NCBI RefSeq assembly: GCF_004283755.1
Contig: NZ_SHMH01000003.1
Location: forward strand, 372,001 to 436,000
DNA: 64,000 nucleotides
Source: Pseudoxanthomonas winnipegensis
GTDB taxonomy: Bacteria > Pseudomonadota > Gammaproteobacteria > Xanthomonadales > Xanthomonadaceae
Direction of reading: 5' to 3'
The translations under genes and the position numbers were made by a program. How positions within the stretch are numbered: the stretch's first letter is position 1; every line of letters starts with the position of its first letter. Positions 1-10,513 of this stretch are shown piece by piece. Under the pieces are notes generated by a model. The model had not been told where the DNA came from. It saw nothing but the letters and a program-made list of their open reading frames with translations, and searched no databases.

Positions 1-1725
1 TACAAGGCGATCGAGCAGGCGATCAAGGCGCAGGTCAAGGGCTGCGAACGCGACGGCTACCGCTGCGACGTCTACACCTTCCATGGCGGCTACAGCTACC
101 AGCTGATCCGCCAGTTGGAGATCAAGGACGTGCGCCTGGTCTACGCGCCGCCGGAGTCGATCGGCAAGTTCGGCGGCGACATCGACAACTGGATGTGGCC
201 GCGCCACACCGGCGATTTCAGCTACCTGCGCGCCTACGTGTCCAAGGACGGCAAGTCCGCCGAGTATTCCAAGGACAACGTGCCCTACCAGCCCAAGCAC
301 GTGCTCAAGGTCAATCCGCAGGGCCTGGAGGAGGGCGACTACGTGATGGTGGTCGGCTACCCGGGCCGCACCAACCGCTATCGCCTGGCGCAGGAGGTGC
401 AGGCGGCCATCGACTGGCAGTACCCGACCCAGATCAAGATCTACCAGGACAGCCTGGCTATCATCGATGCCGCCGCCAAGGCCAACCCCGAGGTGGGGGT
501 GAAGTACGCCAACACGGTGGCCGGCCTCAACAACTATCTGAAGAACTTCGGCGGCCAGCTCGAAGGCCTGCGCCGTGCCGACGCGGTGGCGGTCAAGCAG
601 CAGCAGGAGGCACAGCTGGACGCCTGGCTGACCGCGCGCAGGGACGGCGACGCCAAGGCCTTGGCCGGCGACATCGCCCAGCTCAAGCAGGTGCTGGCCG
701 GCACCGCCGCCACGCGCGAGCGCGACCTGGACCTGAGCCTGCTGCAGCGCTCGGCGCTGTTCTCCACCGGCCTGCGCCTGACCCGCCTGGCCGGTGAGCG
801 CGCCAAGCCGGACATGGAGCGCGAGCCGGGCTACCAGCAGCGCGACGAGGCGCGCATCGAGGGTGCGCTCAAGCAGATGGACCGCCGCTACGACGCCGGC
901 GTGGACCAGCAGTTCCTGACCTATGCGCTGCTGCGCTACGTCAAGCTGCCGCAGGCCCAGCGCCTGCCGGCGCTGGACGCCTGGCTGGGTGGGGCGCGCG
1001 ACGAGGCGGCGATCAAGGCCAAGGTGGCCGCGCTGTACGCCGGCAGCAAGCTGGGCGACGGCCAGGCCCGCCTGGCCTACTTCAAGGACGACGCCAAGAC
1101 GCTGGCCGCGCAGGAGGACAGCATGCTCAAGCTGGCTGCGGCCCTGCTGCCGCAGCTGAAGACCCTGGAGGACGAGACCGACACGCGCGATGGCGTGCTG
1201 TCCAAGCTGCGCCCGCGCTACATGCAGGCGATGATCGCCTGGAAGGATTCGCAGAAGCTGCCGGTCTACCCGGATGCCAACAGCTCGCTGCGCGTGACCT
1301 ACGGCAATGTGCAGGGCGTGGCGCCGCGCGATGCGGTGAGCTACGCGCCGTTCACCCACGCCGAGGGCATCGTCGAGAAGGCCACCGGCGAGGTGCCGTT
1401 CAACGCCCCCAAGGCGGAGCTGGACGCGATCAAGGCCAAGGACTTCGGTCCGTATGCCTCGAAGAAGCAGGGCACGCTGCCGGTGGACTTCCTGGCCGAC
1501 CTGGACATCACCGGCGGCAACTCCGGATCGCCGGCGCTGGACGGCAACGGCCAGCTGGTCGGCCTGGCCTTCGATGGCAACTGGGAATCGGTGAGCGGCG
1601 ACTGGCTGTTCAATCCCAAGCTCAACCGCTCCATCCAGGTCGACGTGCGCTACATGCTGTGGGTCATGGACCACCTGGACCACGCCGACAACCTGCTGCA
1701 GGAAATGGGCGTGGGCAAGCGCTGA
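1..1725 (+). CDS. S46-family dipeptidyl-peptidase (DPP7-like), 5'-truncated by window edge
   Basis: The reading frame is open from base 1, so the N-terminus with signal peptide and catalytic His lies outside the window. S46 enzymes are exported serine peptidases that release dipeptides from peptide N-termini in peptide-utilising bacteria. The segment DNWMWPRHTGDFS matches the catalytic-Asp region, and GGNSGSP near the C-terminus holds the nucleophile Ser. The residue 18 positions after that Ser is Gly (FDGNWE). In the family Gly there goes with DPP7-type hydrophobic P1 preference, while Arg marks the Asp/Glu-specific DPP11. A strong hairpin follows the stop codon. The family is certain; the DPP7 assignment rests on one aligned residue. 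Confidence 0.9.
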   Translation, partial: YKAIEQAIKAQVKGCERDGYRCDVYTFHGGYSYQLIRQLEIKDVRLVYAPPESIGKFGGDIDNWMWPRHTGDFSYLRAYVSKDGKSAEYSKDNVPYQPKHVLKVNPQGLEEGDYVMVVGYPGRTNRYRLAQEVQAAIDWQYPTQIKIYQDSLAIIDAAAKANPEVGVKYANTVAGLNNYLKNFGGQLEGLRRADAVAVKQQQEAQLDAWLTARRDGDAKALAGDIAQLKQVLAGTAATRERDLDLSLLQRSALFSTGLRLTRLAGERAKPDMEREPGYQQRDEARIEGALKQMDRRYDAGVDQQFLTYALLRYVKLPQAQRLPALDAWLGGARDEAAIKAKVAALYAGSKLGDGQARLAYFKDDAKTLAAQEDSMLKLAAALLPQLKTLEDETDTRDGVLSKLRPRYMQAMIAWKDSQKLPVYPDANSSLRVTYGNVQGVAPRDAVSYAPFTHAEGIVEKATGEVPFNAPKAELDAIKAKDFGPYASKKQGTLPVDFLADLDITGGNSGSPALDGNGQLVGLAFDGNWESVSGDWLFNPKLNRSIQVDVRYMLWVMDHLDHADNLLQEMGVGKR

Positions 1726-1749
1726 TCCCGCGCATCGCGGTGTAAATGC

Positions 1750-1777
1750 AACGGCCCGGTCGCGAGACCGGGCCGTT
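1750..1777 (+). terminator. Rho-independent-type hairpin after the S46 peptidase
   Basis: A perfect 12-bp stem (AACGGCCCGGTC, loop GCGA, then its complement) starts about 25 bp after the peptidase stop and is followed by a short T-containing stretch. It lies between two convergent genes and could serve both. Confidence 0.7.
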
Positions 1778-1812
1778 GTCGTTTCAGGCGGCGCTGGCGG
1801 TTTGCGGCGGCG

Positions 1813-2079
1813 TCAGGGCTGCAGCTCGCTGCGCAGGCCCTCGGCCAGCAGCGCATCGTCCACGTCGCGATACCAGTCCTCCGGGCCGGCGGCCACGGCT
1901 TCGACGTACAGCCCCTGCGCGTCCTGCAGCGGCGGGCGGCGCAGATGGACGATCGACACCCCGCGCGCGTCCAGCGAGAGCAGCACGCGCTGCGCGGTGC
2001 GCATCAGCTCGGCCGAGCTGGTGTGTTCGTCGGTCGGCCGCAGGGCCAGGCGGTAGGTGTGGGAGGCGGACGGGGACAT
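1813..2079 (-). CDS. Hypothetical protein, 88 aa
   Basis: This small gene is convergent with the S46 peptidase. I chose the ATG at 2077-2079 because the residues upstream of it are Arg/His/Pro-rich and look non-coding, while the protein from MSPSASHTYRLAL onward has normal composition. I see no signal peptide, membrane segment or known motif. Function unknown; reality of the gene is likely but not certain. Confidence 0.5.
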   Translation of the reverse strand: MSPSASHTYRLALRPTDEHTSSAELMRTAQRVLLSLDARGVSIVHLRRPPLQDAQGLYVEAVAAGPEDWYRDVDDALLAEGLRSELQP

Positions 2080-2298
2080 GCGGCGGGGCGGAAGGCGGTG
2101 GGGCAGGGTAGCCCAGTGCGCGTGCGACGGGTGTCGCCGCACGGACCGCAGTCCATGGCGGCTGACAGGCTGCCGACAGTGTTGCCGCGATAACGGACGG
2201 ACCAATGGGGCCTGAGCTCGTCATTCCCGCGAAAGCGGGGACTCATGGACGTCCGCGCGCAGCGACGACATCGCATTACCTCCAACCCACCTCAGCGC

Positions 2299-3966
2299 TC
2301 ACCCCAGAATGCCCGGCAGATCCAGGCCCTTCTCCCGCGCGCAGTCGATCGCGATGTCGTAGCCGGCGTCGGCATGGCGCATCACGCCGCTGGCCGGGTC
2401 GTTCCACAGCACGCGGGCGATGCGTTTGGCGGCGGCGTCGGTGCCGTCGCAGACGATGACCATGCCGGCGTGCTGGGAGAAGCCCATGCCCACGCCGCCG
2501 CCGTGGTGCAGCGACACCCAGGTCGCGCCCGAGGCGGTGTTGAGCAGGGCGTTGAGCAGCGGCCAGTCCGAGACCGCGTCCGAGCCGTCGGCCATGGCCT
2601 CGGTCTCGCGGTTGGGCGAGGCCACGCTGCCGCTGTCCAGGTGGTCGCGGCCGATCACCACCGGCGCCTTCAGTTCACCCTTGGCGACCATCTCGTTGAA
2701 GGCCAGGCCCAGGCGATCGCGATCGCCCAGGCCGACCCAGCAGATCCGCGCCGGCAGGCCCTGGAACTTGATCTTCTCGGCGGCCATGTCCAGCCAGCGG
2801 TGCAGGTGCGGATTGTCGGGAATCAGCTCCTTGACCTTGGCATCGGTCCTGGCGATGTCCTCCGGGTCGCCGCTCAGCGCGGCCCAGCGGAACGGGCCGA
2901 CGCCGCGGCAGAACAGCGGGCGGATGTAGGCGGGGACGAAGCCGGGGAAGTCGAAGGCGTTGGCCACGCCTTCCTCCAGCGCCATCTGCCGCAGGTTGTT
3001 GCCGTAGTCCACGGTCGGCACGCCCAGGGCATGGAAGCGGAGCATGGCGCGGATGTGGTGGGCCATGGAGGCGCGCGCGGCCCGTTCCACTTCCTTCGGC
3101 GCGGACACGCGCTTGTCGTCCCATTGCGCGACACTCCAGCCCTGCGGCAGGTAGCCGTTGACCGGATCGTGGGCGGAGGTCTGGTCGGTGAGCAGGTCCG
3201 GCTTGATGCCGCGTGCCAGCAGCTCGGCCAGCACATCGGCGACGTTGCCGAGCAGGCCGACCGACAGCGGCTTCCGGGCCTGGCAGGAGTCCTCGATCAG
3301 GCGCAGCGCCTCGTCCAGCGAGTCGGTCCAGGTGTCCAGATACCCCGTGCGCAGGCGCATGTCGATGCTGCTCTTGCGACATTCCACCGCCAGGCAGGAG
3401 GCGCCGGCCATCACCGCGGCCAGCGGCTGCGCGCCGCCCATGCCGCCCAGGCCGCCGGTGAACAGCCAGCGCCCGGACAGGTCGCCGCCGTAGTGCTGCC
3501 GGCCCATCTCCACGAAGGTCTCGTAGGTGCCCTGCACGATGCCCTGGGCGCCGATGTAGATCCAGCTGCCGGCGGTCATCTGGCCGTACATGGCCAGGCC
3601 CTTCTTGTCCAATTCGTTGAAGTGGTCCCAGTTGGCCCAGCGCGGCACCAGGTTGGAGTTGGCGATCAGCACGCGCGGCGCATCGGCATGGGTGCGGAAC
3701 ACGCCGACCGGCTTGCCCGACTGCACCAGCAGGGTCTGGTCGTCGTCCAGGCGCTTGAGCGTCTCGATGATGGTGTCGAAGCTCTCCCAGTCGCGCGCGG
3801 CGCGGCCGATGCCGCCGTAGACCACCAGCTCCTCCGGGCGCTCGGCCACGTCGGGATGCAGGTTGTTCTGCAGCATGCGCAGCGGTGCCTCGGTCAGCCA
3901 GCTCTTGGCGGTGAGCGCGGGGCCGGTAGGGGCGTGGATGCGGCGGGACGGATCGCGACGGGTCAT
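2299..3966 (-). CDS. hutU: Urocanate hydratase
   Basis: HutU converts urocanate to 4-imidazolone-5-propanoate, the second step of histidine degradation, in the cytoplasm with bound NAD+. The 555-aa length fits the family. Visible marks are the NAD-binding [10 protein letters not shown] segment and the urocanase signature [10 protein letters not shown], whose Cys (about residue 409) is the active-site position. It is the last gene of the leftward hutI-H-G-U unit. Its ATG overlaps the hutG stop by ATGA, so translation is probably coupled. An upstream in-frame extension is open but belongs to the hutG region. Confidence 0.97.
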   Translation of the reverse strand: MTRRDPSRRIHAPTGPALTAKSWLTEAPLRMLQNNLHPDVAERPEELVVYGGIGRAARDWESFDTIIETLKRLDDDQTLLVQSGKPVGVFRTHADAPRVLIANSNLVPRWANWDHFNELDKKGLAMYGQMTAGSWIYIGAQGIVQGTYETFVEMGRQHYGGDLSGRWLFTGGLGGMGGAQPLAAVMAGASCLAVECRKSSIDMRLRTGYLDTWTDSLDEALRLIEDSCQARKPLSVGLLGNVADVLAELLARGIKPDLLTDQTSAHDPVNGYLPQGWSVAQWDDKRVSAPKEVERAARASMAHHIRAMLRFHALGVPTVDYGNNLRQMALEEGVANAFDFPGFVPAYIRPLFCRGVGPFRWAALSGDPEDIARTDAKVKELIPDNPHLHRWLDMAAEKIKFQGLPARICWVGLGDRDRLGLAFNEMVAKGELKAPVVIGRDHLDSGSVASPNRETEAMADGSDAVSDWPLLNALLNTASGATWVSLHHGGGVGMGFSQHAGMVIVCDGTDAAAKRIARVLWNDPASGVMRHADAGYDIAIDCAREKGLDLPGILG

Positions 3967-4844
3967 GGTGAGTCCTGATGATGGGACGGTGCGCCCACGG
4001 CGGGCGCGCGATGGGCGAGGGGATGGGTGCCGGCGAAGTCCAGGCAGGCGGCGAGCACCTCGCGCAGCGTGTCCTGTACGGCCTGCGCGCGGGCCTGCGA
4101 GAACGGCGTGGGCCAGTTCTCGGGGGTGACCGGATCGGGTTCGTCCATGTAGCCGCGGCAGGCCAGCTCCATCTGGATCGCATGCACGCCGTGCTTCGGC
4201 CGGGCGTGGTGGCGCGTGATCCAGCCGCCCTTGAAGCGGCCGTTGCGCACATGGCTCAGGCCGCTGGCGGCGCAGACGCGCTCGACCGCGTCGGTCAGCG
4301 CCGCGTCGCAGGCGGCATCGTCGTTGCTGCCGATGTTGAACTGCGGCAGCTCGCCCTCGAACAGGTGCGGGATGCGCGAGCGGATCGAATGCGCGTCGTA
4401 GACCACGATGCAGCCGTGCTGCGCACGCAGGCGTTCGATCTCGGCGGCCAGCGCATCGTGGTACGGCGCGAACCAGGTCTCCCGCCGGCGCGTGATCTCC
4501 GCCTCGTCCGGCGCCAGGCCCTGCCGGTAGAGCGGCTGGTCGTCGAAGGTGGTGGTCGGGCACAGGCCGGTGGTGTTCTGGCCCGGATACAGCGAGGCGC
4601 CGGACGGGTCGCGGTTGACGTCGATCACCGAGCGGCTGATCGCGGTGCGCAGCGTGGTGGCGCCGAGCGCGCGGGCGAAGGCGTAGAGCTGGTGCACATG
4701 CCAGTCCGCATCGCGCCGTGCCAGCCAGGGCGAGACGAAGTCGCCCTCAAGCCCGGCCGGGAGCTCGGTCCCGGTATGCGGAAAGCTGACGATCAGCGGC
4801 GTCTGGCCGCGATGAAGTTCCAGCCACTCGGGAAGGTCGCTCAT
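3963..4844 (-). CDS. hutG: N-formylglutamate amidohydrolase
   Basis: HutG hydrolyses N-formyl-L-glutamate to glutamate and formate, the last step of the five-step Hut route. The 293-aa protein carries family segments [11 protein letters not shown] near the N-terminus, [13 protein letters not shown], and [18 protein letters not shown], which supply metal and substrate ligands. The start [10 protein letters not shown] gives the normal length. About 100 bp containing a dispersed palindrome separate it from hutH; downstream it overlaps hutU by 4 nt. The presence of hutF in the same locus shows that N-formylglutamate, not formamide plus glutamate, is the intermediate. Confidence 0.96.
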   Translation of the reverse strand: MSDLPEWLELHRGQTPLIVSFPHTGTELPAGLEGDFVSPWLARRDADWHVHQLYAFARALGATTLRTAISRSVIDVNRDPSGASLYPGQNTTGLCPTTTFDDQPLYRQGLAPDEAEITRRRETWFAPYHDALAAEIERLRAQHGCIVVYDAHSIRSRIPHLFEGELPQFNIGSNDDAACDAALTDAVERVCAASGLSHVRNGRFKGGWITRHHARPKHGVHAIQMELACRGYMDEPDPVTPENWPTPFSQARAQAVQDTLREVLAACLDFAGTHPLAHRAPAVGAPSHHQDSP

Positions 4845-4883
4845 CCGCGCATGTCTCCCACAGTCCGACGAATACTCTGCCCG

Positions 4884-4912
4884 TCGTCCCCGCGAACGCG
4901 GGGATCCAGTGA
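4884..4912. repeat. Dispersed palindrome (CCCGCG-N2-CGCGGG type) between hutG and hutH
   Basis: The inverted repeat CCCCGCG/CGCGGGG at 4888-4903 with flank ATCCAGTGAC matches similar elements at 2220-2241, 10021-10040, 10321-10340, 10438-10459, 63023-63054 and 63083-63106. These are typical REP-like intergenic elements of this group of bacteria. Confidence 0.75.
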
Positions 4913-4947
4913 CTTGCGCGCCATGCCGGAACCTCGCTGCAGCGCGC

Positions 4948-6498
4948 TCACGCCGCCCCATCCACGCCCGGCAGCCCCGGACCGTCCGCGCCGACCGCCT
5001 CGACCAGCGCGCCACCGCGCACCAGCGCCGTCGCGACCACCATGTCCGGATGGAAATAGCGGTCTTCCTGCAGCGTCGGCACCTGCGCGCGCAGCAGCGC
5101 CCGCACCGACTCCAGCGCGGCGCTGGACGCCAGCGGCGCATGGAAATCGCAGCCCTGCGCGGCGGCGAGCAGCTCGATGCCGACCACGTTGGCGGCATTG
5201 CGCGCCATGTCCAGCAGCCGGCGCGCGCCGTGCGCGGCCATCGAGACGTGGTCTTCCTGGTTGGCCGAGGTCGGGATGGAATCCACGCTGGCCGGCATCG
5301 CGCGCTGCTTGTTCTCCGACACCAGCGCCGCGGCGGTGACCTGCGGGATCATGAAGCCGGAGTTGAGGCCCGGCCGCGGCGTCAGGAACGCCGGCAGCCC
5401 CGACAGCGCCGGGTCGACCAGCATGGCGATGCGGCGCTCGCTGATCGAGCCGATCTCGCACACGGCCATGGCCAGCATGTCGGCGGCGAAGGCCACCGGC
5501 TCGGCGTGGAAGTTGCCGCCGCTGAGCGCCTCGCCGGTGTCGGTGAACACCAGCGGATTGTCGGACACGCCGTTGGCCTCGATCTCCAGCGTGCGCGCCG
5601 CCGCGCCCATCACGTCCAGCGCCGCGCCCATCACCTGCGGCTGGCAGCGCAGGCAGTAGGGGTCCTGCACGCGCACGTCGTTCTCGCGGTGCGATTCGCG
5701 GATGGCGCTGCCGGCCATCAGCGCGCGCAGCGCGTCGGCCACGGCGATCTGCCCGGGCTGGCCGCGCAGGGCGTGGATGCGCGGGTCGAACGGCGTGTCC
5801 GAGCCCTTGGCCGCCTCGGTGGACAAGGCGCCTGTGACCAGTGCGGCCTGGAACACGGTCTGGATCTCGAACAGCCCCGCCAGCGCGTAAGCGGTCGAAT
5901 ACTGGGTGCCGTTGAGCAGGGCCAGGCCCTCCTTGGCGCCGAGCACGCACGGCGCCAGGCCGGCCCGCGCCAGCGCATCGCTCGCCGGCAGGCGCTGGCC
6001 TTCGAAGAACGCCTCGCCCGTGCCGATCATCACCGCGGCCATGTGCGACAGCGGCGCCAGGTCGCCCGAGGCGCCGACCGAACCCTGGCAGGGCACCAGC
6101 GGCAGCACGTCGCGCTGGAGCATGGCTTCCAGCAGCGCCAGCGTGGCCGGCTGCACGCCGGAGGCGCCCTGCGCCAGGCTGGCCAGCTTCAGCGCCAGCA
6201 TCAGCCGCACCACCGGCGCAGGCATCGGCTCGCCGACGCCGGCGGCGTGCGAGAGCACGATGTTGCGCTGGAGCGTGGCCAGGTCCGCATCGGCGATGCG
6301 CACCGTGGCCAGCTTGCCGAAGCCGGTATTGATGCCGTACACCGGCGCGCCGGTGTCGACGATGGCCTGCACGGTCTGCGCGCTGCGCGCGACCGCGTCG
6401 TGGCAGGCGGGATCGAGCTGCACGGCCGCGCCGCGATAGACGGCGCGCCATTGCGCCAGGCTGACCGCGCCGGGGCGCAGCACAAGAGAGTCGGTCAC
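4948..6498 (-). CDS. hutH: Histidine ammonia-lyase
   Basis: HutH deaminates L-histidine to urocanate, the committed step. The 516-aa protein has the segment [14 protein letters not shown], in which Ala-Ser-Gly cyclises to the MIO electrophile. Other family segments are [21 protein letters not shown] and [12 protein letters not shown]. The start codon is GTG (6496-6498), with GGAG about 10 nt upstream in the mRNA. It lies 40 bp downstream of hutI and 103 bp upstream of hutG in the leftward unit. Confidence 0.97.
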   Translation of the reverse strand: MTDSLVLRPGAVSLAQWRAVYRGAAVQLDPACHDAVARSAQTVQAIVDTGAPVYGINTGFGKLATVRIADADLATLQRNIVLSHAAGVGEPMPAPVVRLMLALKLASLAQGASGVQPATLALLEAMLQRDVLPLVPCQGSVGASGDLAPLSHMAAVMIGTGEAFFEGQRLPASDALARAGLAPCVLGAKEGLALLNGTQYSTAYALAGLFEIQTVFQAALVTGALSTEAAKGSDTPFDPRIHALRGQPGQIAVADALRALMAGSAIRESHRENDVRVQDPYCLRCQPQVMGAALDVMGAAARTLEIEANGVSDNPLVFTDTGEALSGGNFHAEPVAFAADMLAMAVCEIGSISERRIAMLVDPALSGLPAFLTPRPGLNSGFMIPQVTAAALVSENKQRAMPASVDSIPTSANQEDHVSMAAHGARRLLDMARNAANVVGIELLAAAQGCDFHAPLASSAALESVRALLRAQVPTLQEDRYFHPDMVVATALVRGGALVEAVGADGPGLPGVDGAA

Positions 6499-6538
6499 GC
6501 GGAATGCTCCGGTCGTTCGGGTTGTACGAAAAACGGCC

Positions 6539-7750
6539 TCATGCCGGCTGCCCGCGCCACACGCGCGTATGCAGCGGGTTGAAGCCCATGCGGTAGACCA
6601 GGTCGGCCGGCGCGTCGATGTCCCAGATCGCCAGGTCGCAGTCGAAGCCCGCGCGCAGCCGGCCCAGCCGGTCCTGTCGCCCCAGCGCCCGCGCGGCGTG
6701 CCGGGTGAAGCCGGCGATGCATTCGTCCACGGTCATGCGGAACAGCGTGGCGGCCAGGTTCATCGCCAGCAGCGGACTGGTCAGCGGGCTGGTGCCGGGA
6801 TTGCAGTCGGTGGCCAGCGCCAGCGGCATGCCGGCCGCGCGCAGCGCCTCGATCGGCGGCACCAGCGTGTCGCGGGTGAAGTAGAACGCGCCCGGCAGCA
6901 GCACGGCCACGGTGCCGGCCGCGGCCATCGCGGCGACGCCGTCGGCGTCCAGATGCTCGATATGGTCGGCCGAGAGCGCGCCGTACTGCGCGGCCAGCGC
7001 GGCGCCGTGCTGGTTGCTGAGCTGCTCGGCGTGGATCTTGAGCTTCAGGCCATGCGCGCGCGCGGCCTCGAACACCTGCCGCGCCTGCTCCGGCGAGAAG
7101 GCGATGTCCTCGCAGAACACGTCCACCGCCTCGGCCAGGCCCTGCGCCGCGACCGCCGGGATCATCGTCCCGCAGACCTCATCGATGTAGGCCTGCGCCT
7201 CGACGCCGGGCGGCACCGCGTGCGCGCCCAGGAAGGTCGGCACGATCTCCACCCGGCGCAGTTCGCCCAGGCGCCGGGCCACGCGCAGCTGCTTGCGTTC
7301 ATGCTCCAGGTCCAGGCCATAGCCGGACTTGATCTCCAGCGTGGTCACGCCTTCGCCCAGCATCGCGTTCAGGCGCGGCAGGCTGGCGGCGATCAGCGCG
7401 TCCGCGTCGGCCGCGCGCGTGGCGCGCACGGTGGAGACGATGCCGCCGCCGGCGCGGGCGATGTCGGCATAGCTGGCGCCTGCCAGGCGCTGCTCGAACT
7501 CGCCGGCACGGTTGCCGGCATAGACCAGATGGGTGTGACAGTCGATCAGGCCCGGCGTGATCCAGCGGCCCTGGCAATCGATGCGCGTGGCCGCGTCGAA
7601 GTCCGGCGCCCGATCGGCCGGGCCGACATGCACGATGCGGCCGTCGCGCGCGGCGATCACGCCGTCCCGCAGCACGCCCAGGGTGCCGTCGTCGGCATCG
7701 AGCGTGGCCAGGTGGGCGTGGTGCCAGAGCGTGTCGCAGCGCAGGGGCAT
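6539..7750 (-). CDS. hutI: Imidazolonepropionase
   Basis: HutI opens the imidazolone ring to give N-formimidoyl-L-glutamate. The 403-aa amidohydrolase shows the metal-binding [12 protein letters not shown], the internal [10 protein letters not shown] and the late [10 protein letters not shown] segment. It is the first gene of the leftward operon, starting 73 bp from the divergent hutF, so both promoters lie in that short region with a HutC-like operator. Confidence 0.97.
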   Translation of the reverse strand: MPLRCDTLWHHAHLATLDADDGTLGVLRDGVIAARDGRIVHVGPADRAPDFDAATRIDCQGRWITPGLIDCHTHLVYAGNRAGEFEQRLAGASYADIARAGGGIVSTVRATRAADADALIAASLPRLNAMLGEGVTTLEIKSGYGLDLEHERKQLRVARRLGELRRVEIVPTFLGAHAVPPGVEAQAYIDEVCGTMIPAVAAQGLAEAVDVFCEDIAFSPEQARQVFEAARAHGLKLKIHAEQLSNQHGAALAAQYGALSADHIEHLDADGVAAMAAAGTVAVLLPGAFYFTRDTLVPPIEALRAAGMPLALATDCNPGTSPLTSPLLAMNLAATLFRMTVDECIAGFTRHAARALGRQDRLGRLRAGFDCDLAIWDIDAPADLVYRMGFNPLHTRVWRGQPA

Positions 7751-7771
7751 GGCATCTCGTCAGGAGCGCAT

Positions 7772-7783
7772 TTGTCTATACAA
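7772..7783. promoter_or_regulatory. Probable HutC operator between hutI and hutF
   Basis: The sequence TTGTCTATACAA has inverted TTGT/ACAA arms around a central AT. It resembles GntR/HutC-type operators and is central in the 73-bp divergent region. HutC bound here, with urocanate as the known family inducer, could repress both arms at once. Site inferred from sequence form and context. Confidence 0.65.
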
Positions 7784-7823
7784 TAAGACCGGCCTTTGCA
7801 GCCTGTCCAGTCGAGGAACCCCG

Positions 7824-9188
7824 ATGGCGCCAGCCGCTTGCTTCTGGATCGATCACGCCCTGCTGGACGAGGGCTGGGCGCGTGCGGTGCGCGTGTGCAC
7901 GCAGGGCGGGCGCATCGCCTCGGTGCAGGCGGGCAGCGCCGCGCAGCCCGGCGATGTGCGCCTGGGCGTGGCCGTGCCCGGCCTGGGCAACCTGCACAGC
8001 CACGCCTTCCAGCGCGGCATGGCGGGCCTGACGGAAGTCGGTGGCGCGGCCGGCGACAGCTTCTGGAGCTGGCGCGAGCTGATGTACCGCTTCGTGCAGC
8101 GGCTGGACCCCGACAGCCTGCAGGCCATCGCCGAGCAGGCCTACGTGGAGATGCTGGAGGCCGGCTTCACCCGCGTGGGCGAGTTCCACTACCTGCACCA
8201 CGGCCCCGAGGGCCGGCCCTATGCCGATCCCGGCGAGATGGCCACGCGCATCGCCGCGGCCGCGCAGGCCAGCGGCATCGGCCTGACCCTGCTGCCGGTG
8301 TTCTATGCCCATGCCGACTTCGGCGGCGCGCCGCCCAGTCCCGCGCAGGCGCGGTTGATCCATGACGTGGACGGGTTCGCCCGCCTGCTGGAGGCCAGCG
8401 CCGCGGCGATCGTGCCGCTGGGCGATGCCGTGCTCGGCCTGGCCCCGCACAGCCTGCGCGCGGTCACGCCCGAGGAGCTGACCGCGCTGCTGCCGCTGAC
8501 CCGCGGCCCGGTGCATCTGCATATCGCCGAGCAGACGCGCGAGGTGGAGGCCTGCCTGGCCTGGTCGGGCCAGCGCCCGGTGCGGTGGCTGCTGGACCAC
8601 GCGCCGGTGGACGCGCGCTGGTGCCTGGTGCACGCCACCCACGTCGAAGCGGACGAAGTGCAGGGCATGGTCGAGGCCGGCGCCGTGGTCGGCCTGTGCC
8701 CGATCACCGAGGCCAACCTGGGCGACGGCCTGTTCCCGATGCGCGACTTCGCCCGCGTCGGCGGCCGCTTCGGCGTGGGCTCGGATTCCAATGTGCTGAT
8801 CGATGCGGCCGAGGAGCTGCGCCTGCTCGAGTACGGCCAGCGCCTGGTCGCGCGCGGGCGCAACGTGCTGGCGCAGGGGCAGGGGGTGTCCAGCGGGCGT
8901 TGGCTGTTCGAGCAGGCCCTGCACGGCGCCGCGCAGGCGCTGGGCGTGGAGGCGGGCCTGCGGGTAGGCGCCGCTGCGGACCTGGTGGAGCTGGATTCCG
9001 ACCATCCGGCGCTGCGCGCGCGCCAAGGCGATGCCTGGCTGGACAGCTGGCTGTTCGCCGCCCGCCGCGGCGCGGTGCGCCAGGTCTGGCGTCAGGGCCG
9101 GCTGGTCGTGCGCGACGGCCGCCATGTCGACGCCGCGGCGGTGGCCGAGCGCTACGCCGCCGCGCTGGACCGGATCCTGCGCGCGTGA
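7824..9188 (+). CDS. hutF: Formimidoylglutamate deiminase
   Basis: HutF converts N-formimidoyl-L-glutamate to N-formyl-L-glutamate and ammonia, feeding HutG. The 454-aa protein is an amidohydrolase with GNLHSHAFQRGMAG (metal HxH), VHLHIAEQ, the later His in LVHATH and the GSDSN Asp ligand. The ATG at 7824 follows the divergent promoter region. Its TGA overlaps the GTG start of hutC. Confidence 0.95.
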   Translation: MAPAACFWIDHALLDEGWARAVRVCTQGGRIASVQAGSAAQPGDVRLGVAVPGLGNLHSHAFQRGMAGLTEVGGAAGDSFWSWRELMYRFVQRLDPDSLQAIAEQAYVEMLEAGFTRVGEFHYLHHGPEGRPYADPGEMATRIAAAAQASGIGLTLLPVFYAHADFGGAPPSPAQARLIHDVDGFARLLEASAAAIVPLGDAVLGLAPHSLRAVTPEELTALLPLTRGPVHLHIAEQTREVEACLAWSGQRPVRWLLDHAPVDARWCLVHATHVEADEVQGMVEAGAVVGLCPITEANLGDGLFPMRDFARVGGRFGVGSDSNVLIDAAEELRLLEYGQRLVARGRNVLAQGQGVSSGRWLFEQALHGAAQALGVEAGLRVGAAADLVELDSDHPALRARQGDAWLDSWLFAARRGAVRQVWRQGRLVVRDGRHVDAAAVAERYAAALDRILRA

Positions 9189-9928
9189 GCGCTCCACAGG
9201 CCTCGCCCGCGCCGCCGCGTTCGCTGCATCAGCGCATCCGCGACGACATCGAGGGCCGCATCCACAGCGGCGAATGGCCTCCGGGCCACCGCATCCCCTC
9301 CGAGCACGCGCTGATGGCGCAGTACGGCTGCGCGCGCATGACCGTGAGCAAGGTGCTGAGCCTGCTGGCCGACGCCGGCATGATCGAGCGCCGCCGCCGC
9401 GCCGGCTCGTTCGTCGCGCGCCCGCATCCGCATATCGAACAGGTGGCGCTGGACATCCCGGACATCCCGTTCGAGGTCGCCGCACGCGGCCACCGCTACC
9501 AGTTCCAGCTGCTGGCCCGGCAGCTGCGCAAGCCGCGCCGCGGCGACGCGCGCGAGACCGAGCTGGCCGGCCAGGCACGCGTGCTCGCGCTGCAGTGCCT
9601 GCACCTGGCCGACGAGCGGCCGCTGGCGCTGGAGGACCGCCTGATCAATCCGGCCGCCGCGCCGCAGGCGGTGGACGTGGACTTCTCGCAGACCGCCCCG
9701 GGCAGCTGGCTGCTGCAGCACGTCAGCTGGACCCGCGCCGAGCACCGCATCAGCGCCATCGGCGTGGACGCCGCCCGCGCGCGCCTGCTGCAGGTGCCCA
9801 CCGGCACCGCCTGCCTGGTGATCGAGCGCCGCACCTGGCGCGGCGAGCAGCCGGTGACCTGCGTGACCCAGGTCTTCCTGGGCGACTCCTACGACCTGGT
9901 GGCACGGTTCTCGCCTGGCGGGCGCTGA
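9185..9928 (+). CDS. hutC: Histidine-utilisation repressor (GntR/HutC family)
   Basis: The 247-aa protein has an N-terminal GntR winged helix (about residues 12-80: LHQRIRDDIEGRI, IPSEHALMAQYGCARMTVSK) and a UTRA ligand domain (about 95-240, ending in CLVIERRTW and SYDLVARFSPGG). It starts at GTG overlapping the hutF stop by GTGA. It is expected to bind the TTGTCTATACAA site upstream of hutF/hutI and to release it on urocanate, so it also controls its own synthesis. Confidence 0.94.
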   Translation: MSAPQASPAPPRSLHQRIRDDIEGRIHSGEWPPGHRIPSEHALMAQYGCARMTVSKVLSLLADAGMIERRRRAGSFVARPHPHIEQVALDIPDIPFEVAARGHRYQFQLLARQLRKPRRGDARETELAGQARVLALQCLHLADERPLALEDRLINPAAAPQAVDVDFSQTAPGSWLLQHVSWTRAEHRISAIGVDAARARLLQVPTGTACLVIERRTWRGEQPVTCVTQVFLGDSYDLVARFSPGGR

Positions 9929-9982
9929 GCGGGCGCGTGGGAGGAGCGAAGACGTCCTACGTCTTGGACGCCGTGTGTAACT

Positions 9983-10459
9983 CCCTGGCTAGTCAGACAT
10001 GCGGCTGCCGAACAGCGCTTCCCGCCTACGCGGGAATGACGAGGGTAGCGCTGCGGCGGAGGATCAGACCGCAGATGAGGCAACCGTAAGACGCAGTCCA
10101 GCCCCCTCCCTTTCGCCGAAGGCGAAGGGGAGGGTTGGGGAGGGGTGAGCTTTTGCTGCTGCTGTTGCTCATGCACCGCGCCAAAGCAACGGAAATGCCC
10201 CTTCGCGCTTCAAACAGGTCGAAGGACCACAAAGGTCCCACTTAGGCGGGAACAGAGGGTCTTCGATGTTCCCTGCGAAAGCCGCTGGATAGTCAGACAT
10301 GCGTCTGCCGAAAAGCACTTCCCGCCTGCGCGGGAATGACGTTCTTCAAAGGCGGCCACCAGACGGGCACCACGCGATTTCGGCGCGCTGCCTGAAAGTC
10401 CCTGGATAGTCACGCATGCGTCCGCCGAACAGCACTTTCCCGCGTTCGCGGGAATGACG
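9983..10459. repeat. Three copies of a ~58-bp unit ending in a dispersed palindrome
   Basis: Copies at 9983-10040, 10283-10340 and 10401-10459 share CTGGATAGTCAGACATGCG, then CTGCCGAA-AGCACTT and the palindrome CCCGC-N2-GCGGGAATGAC. Between copies 1 and 2 (10102-10146) lies a C/G-rich imperfect palindrome also found at 14197-14240 and, inverted, at 14295-14338. The whole 585-bp gap from hutC to the next gene (9929-10513) consists mainly of such repeats; I see no gene in it. Confidence 0.8.
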
Positions 10460-10513
10460 ATCGTTGGGAATGACGACCGGTGTTGTTGTCCGGGAGCGCG
10501 GCGCGGGCGCCGC

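Noticed and set aside
2245..3978. 577-aa open frame opposite hutU
   Set aside because: It is the complement of hutU, which matches its family along the whole length; the opposite frame is Arg/Gly/His-rich with no motif.
9983..10459. Possible CRISPR array
   Set aside because: Three copies at irregular spacing (about 300 and 118 bp) with palindromic ends are REP-like repeats; no regular spacers or cas genes exist.
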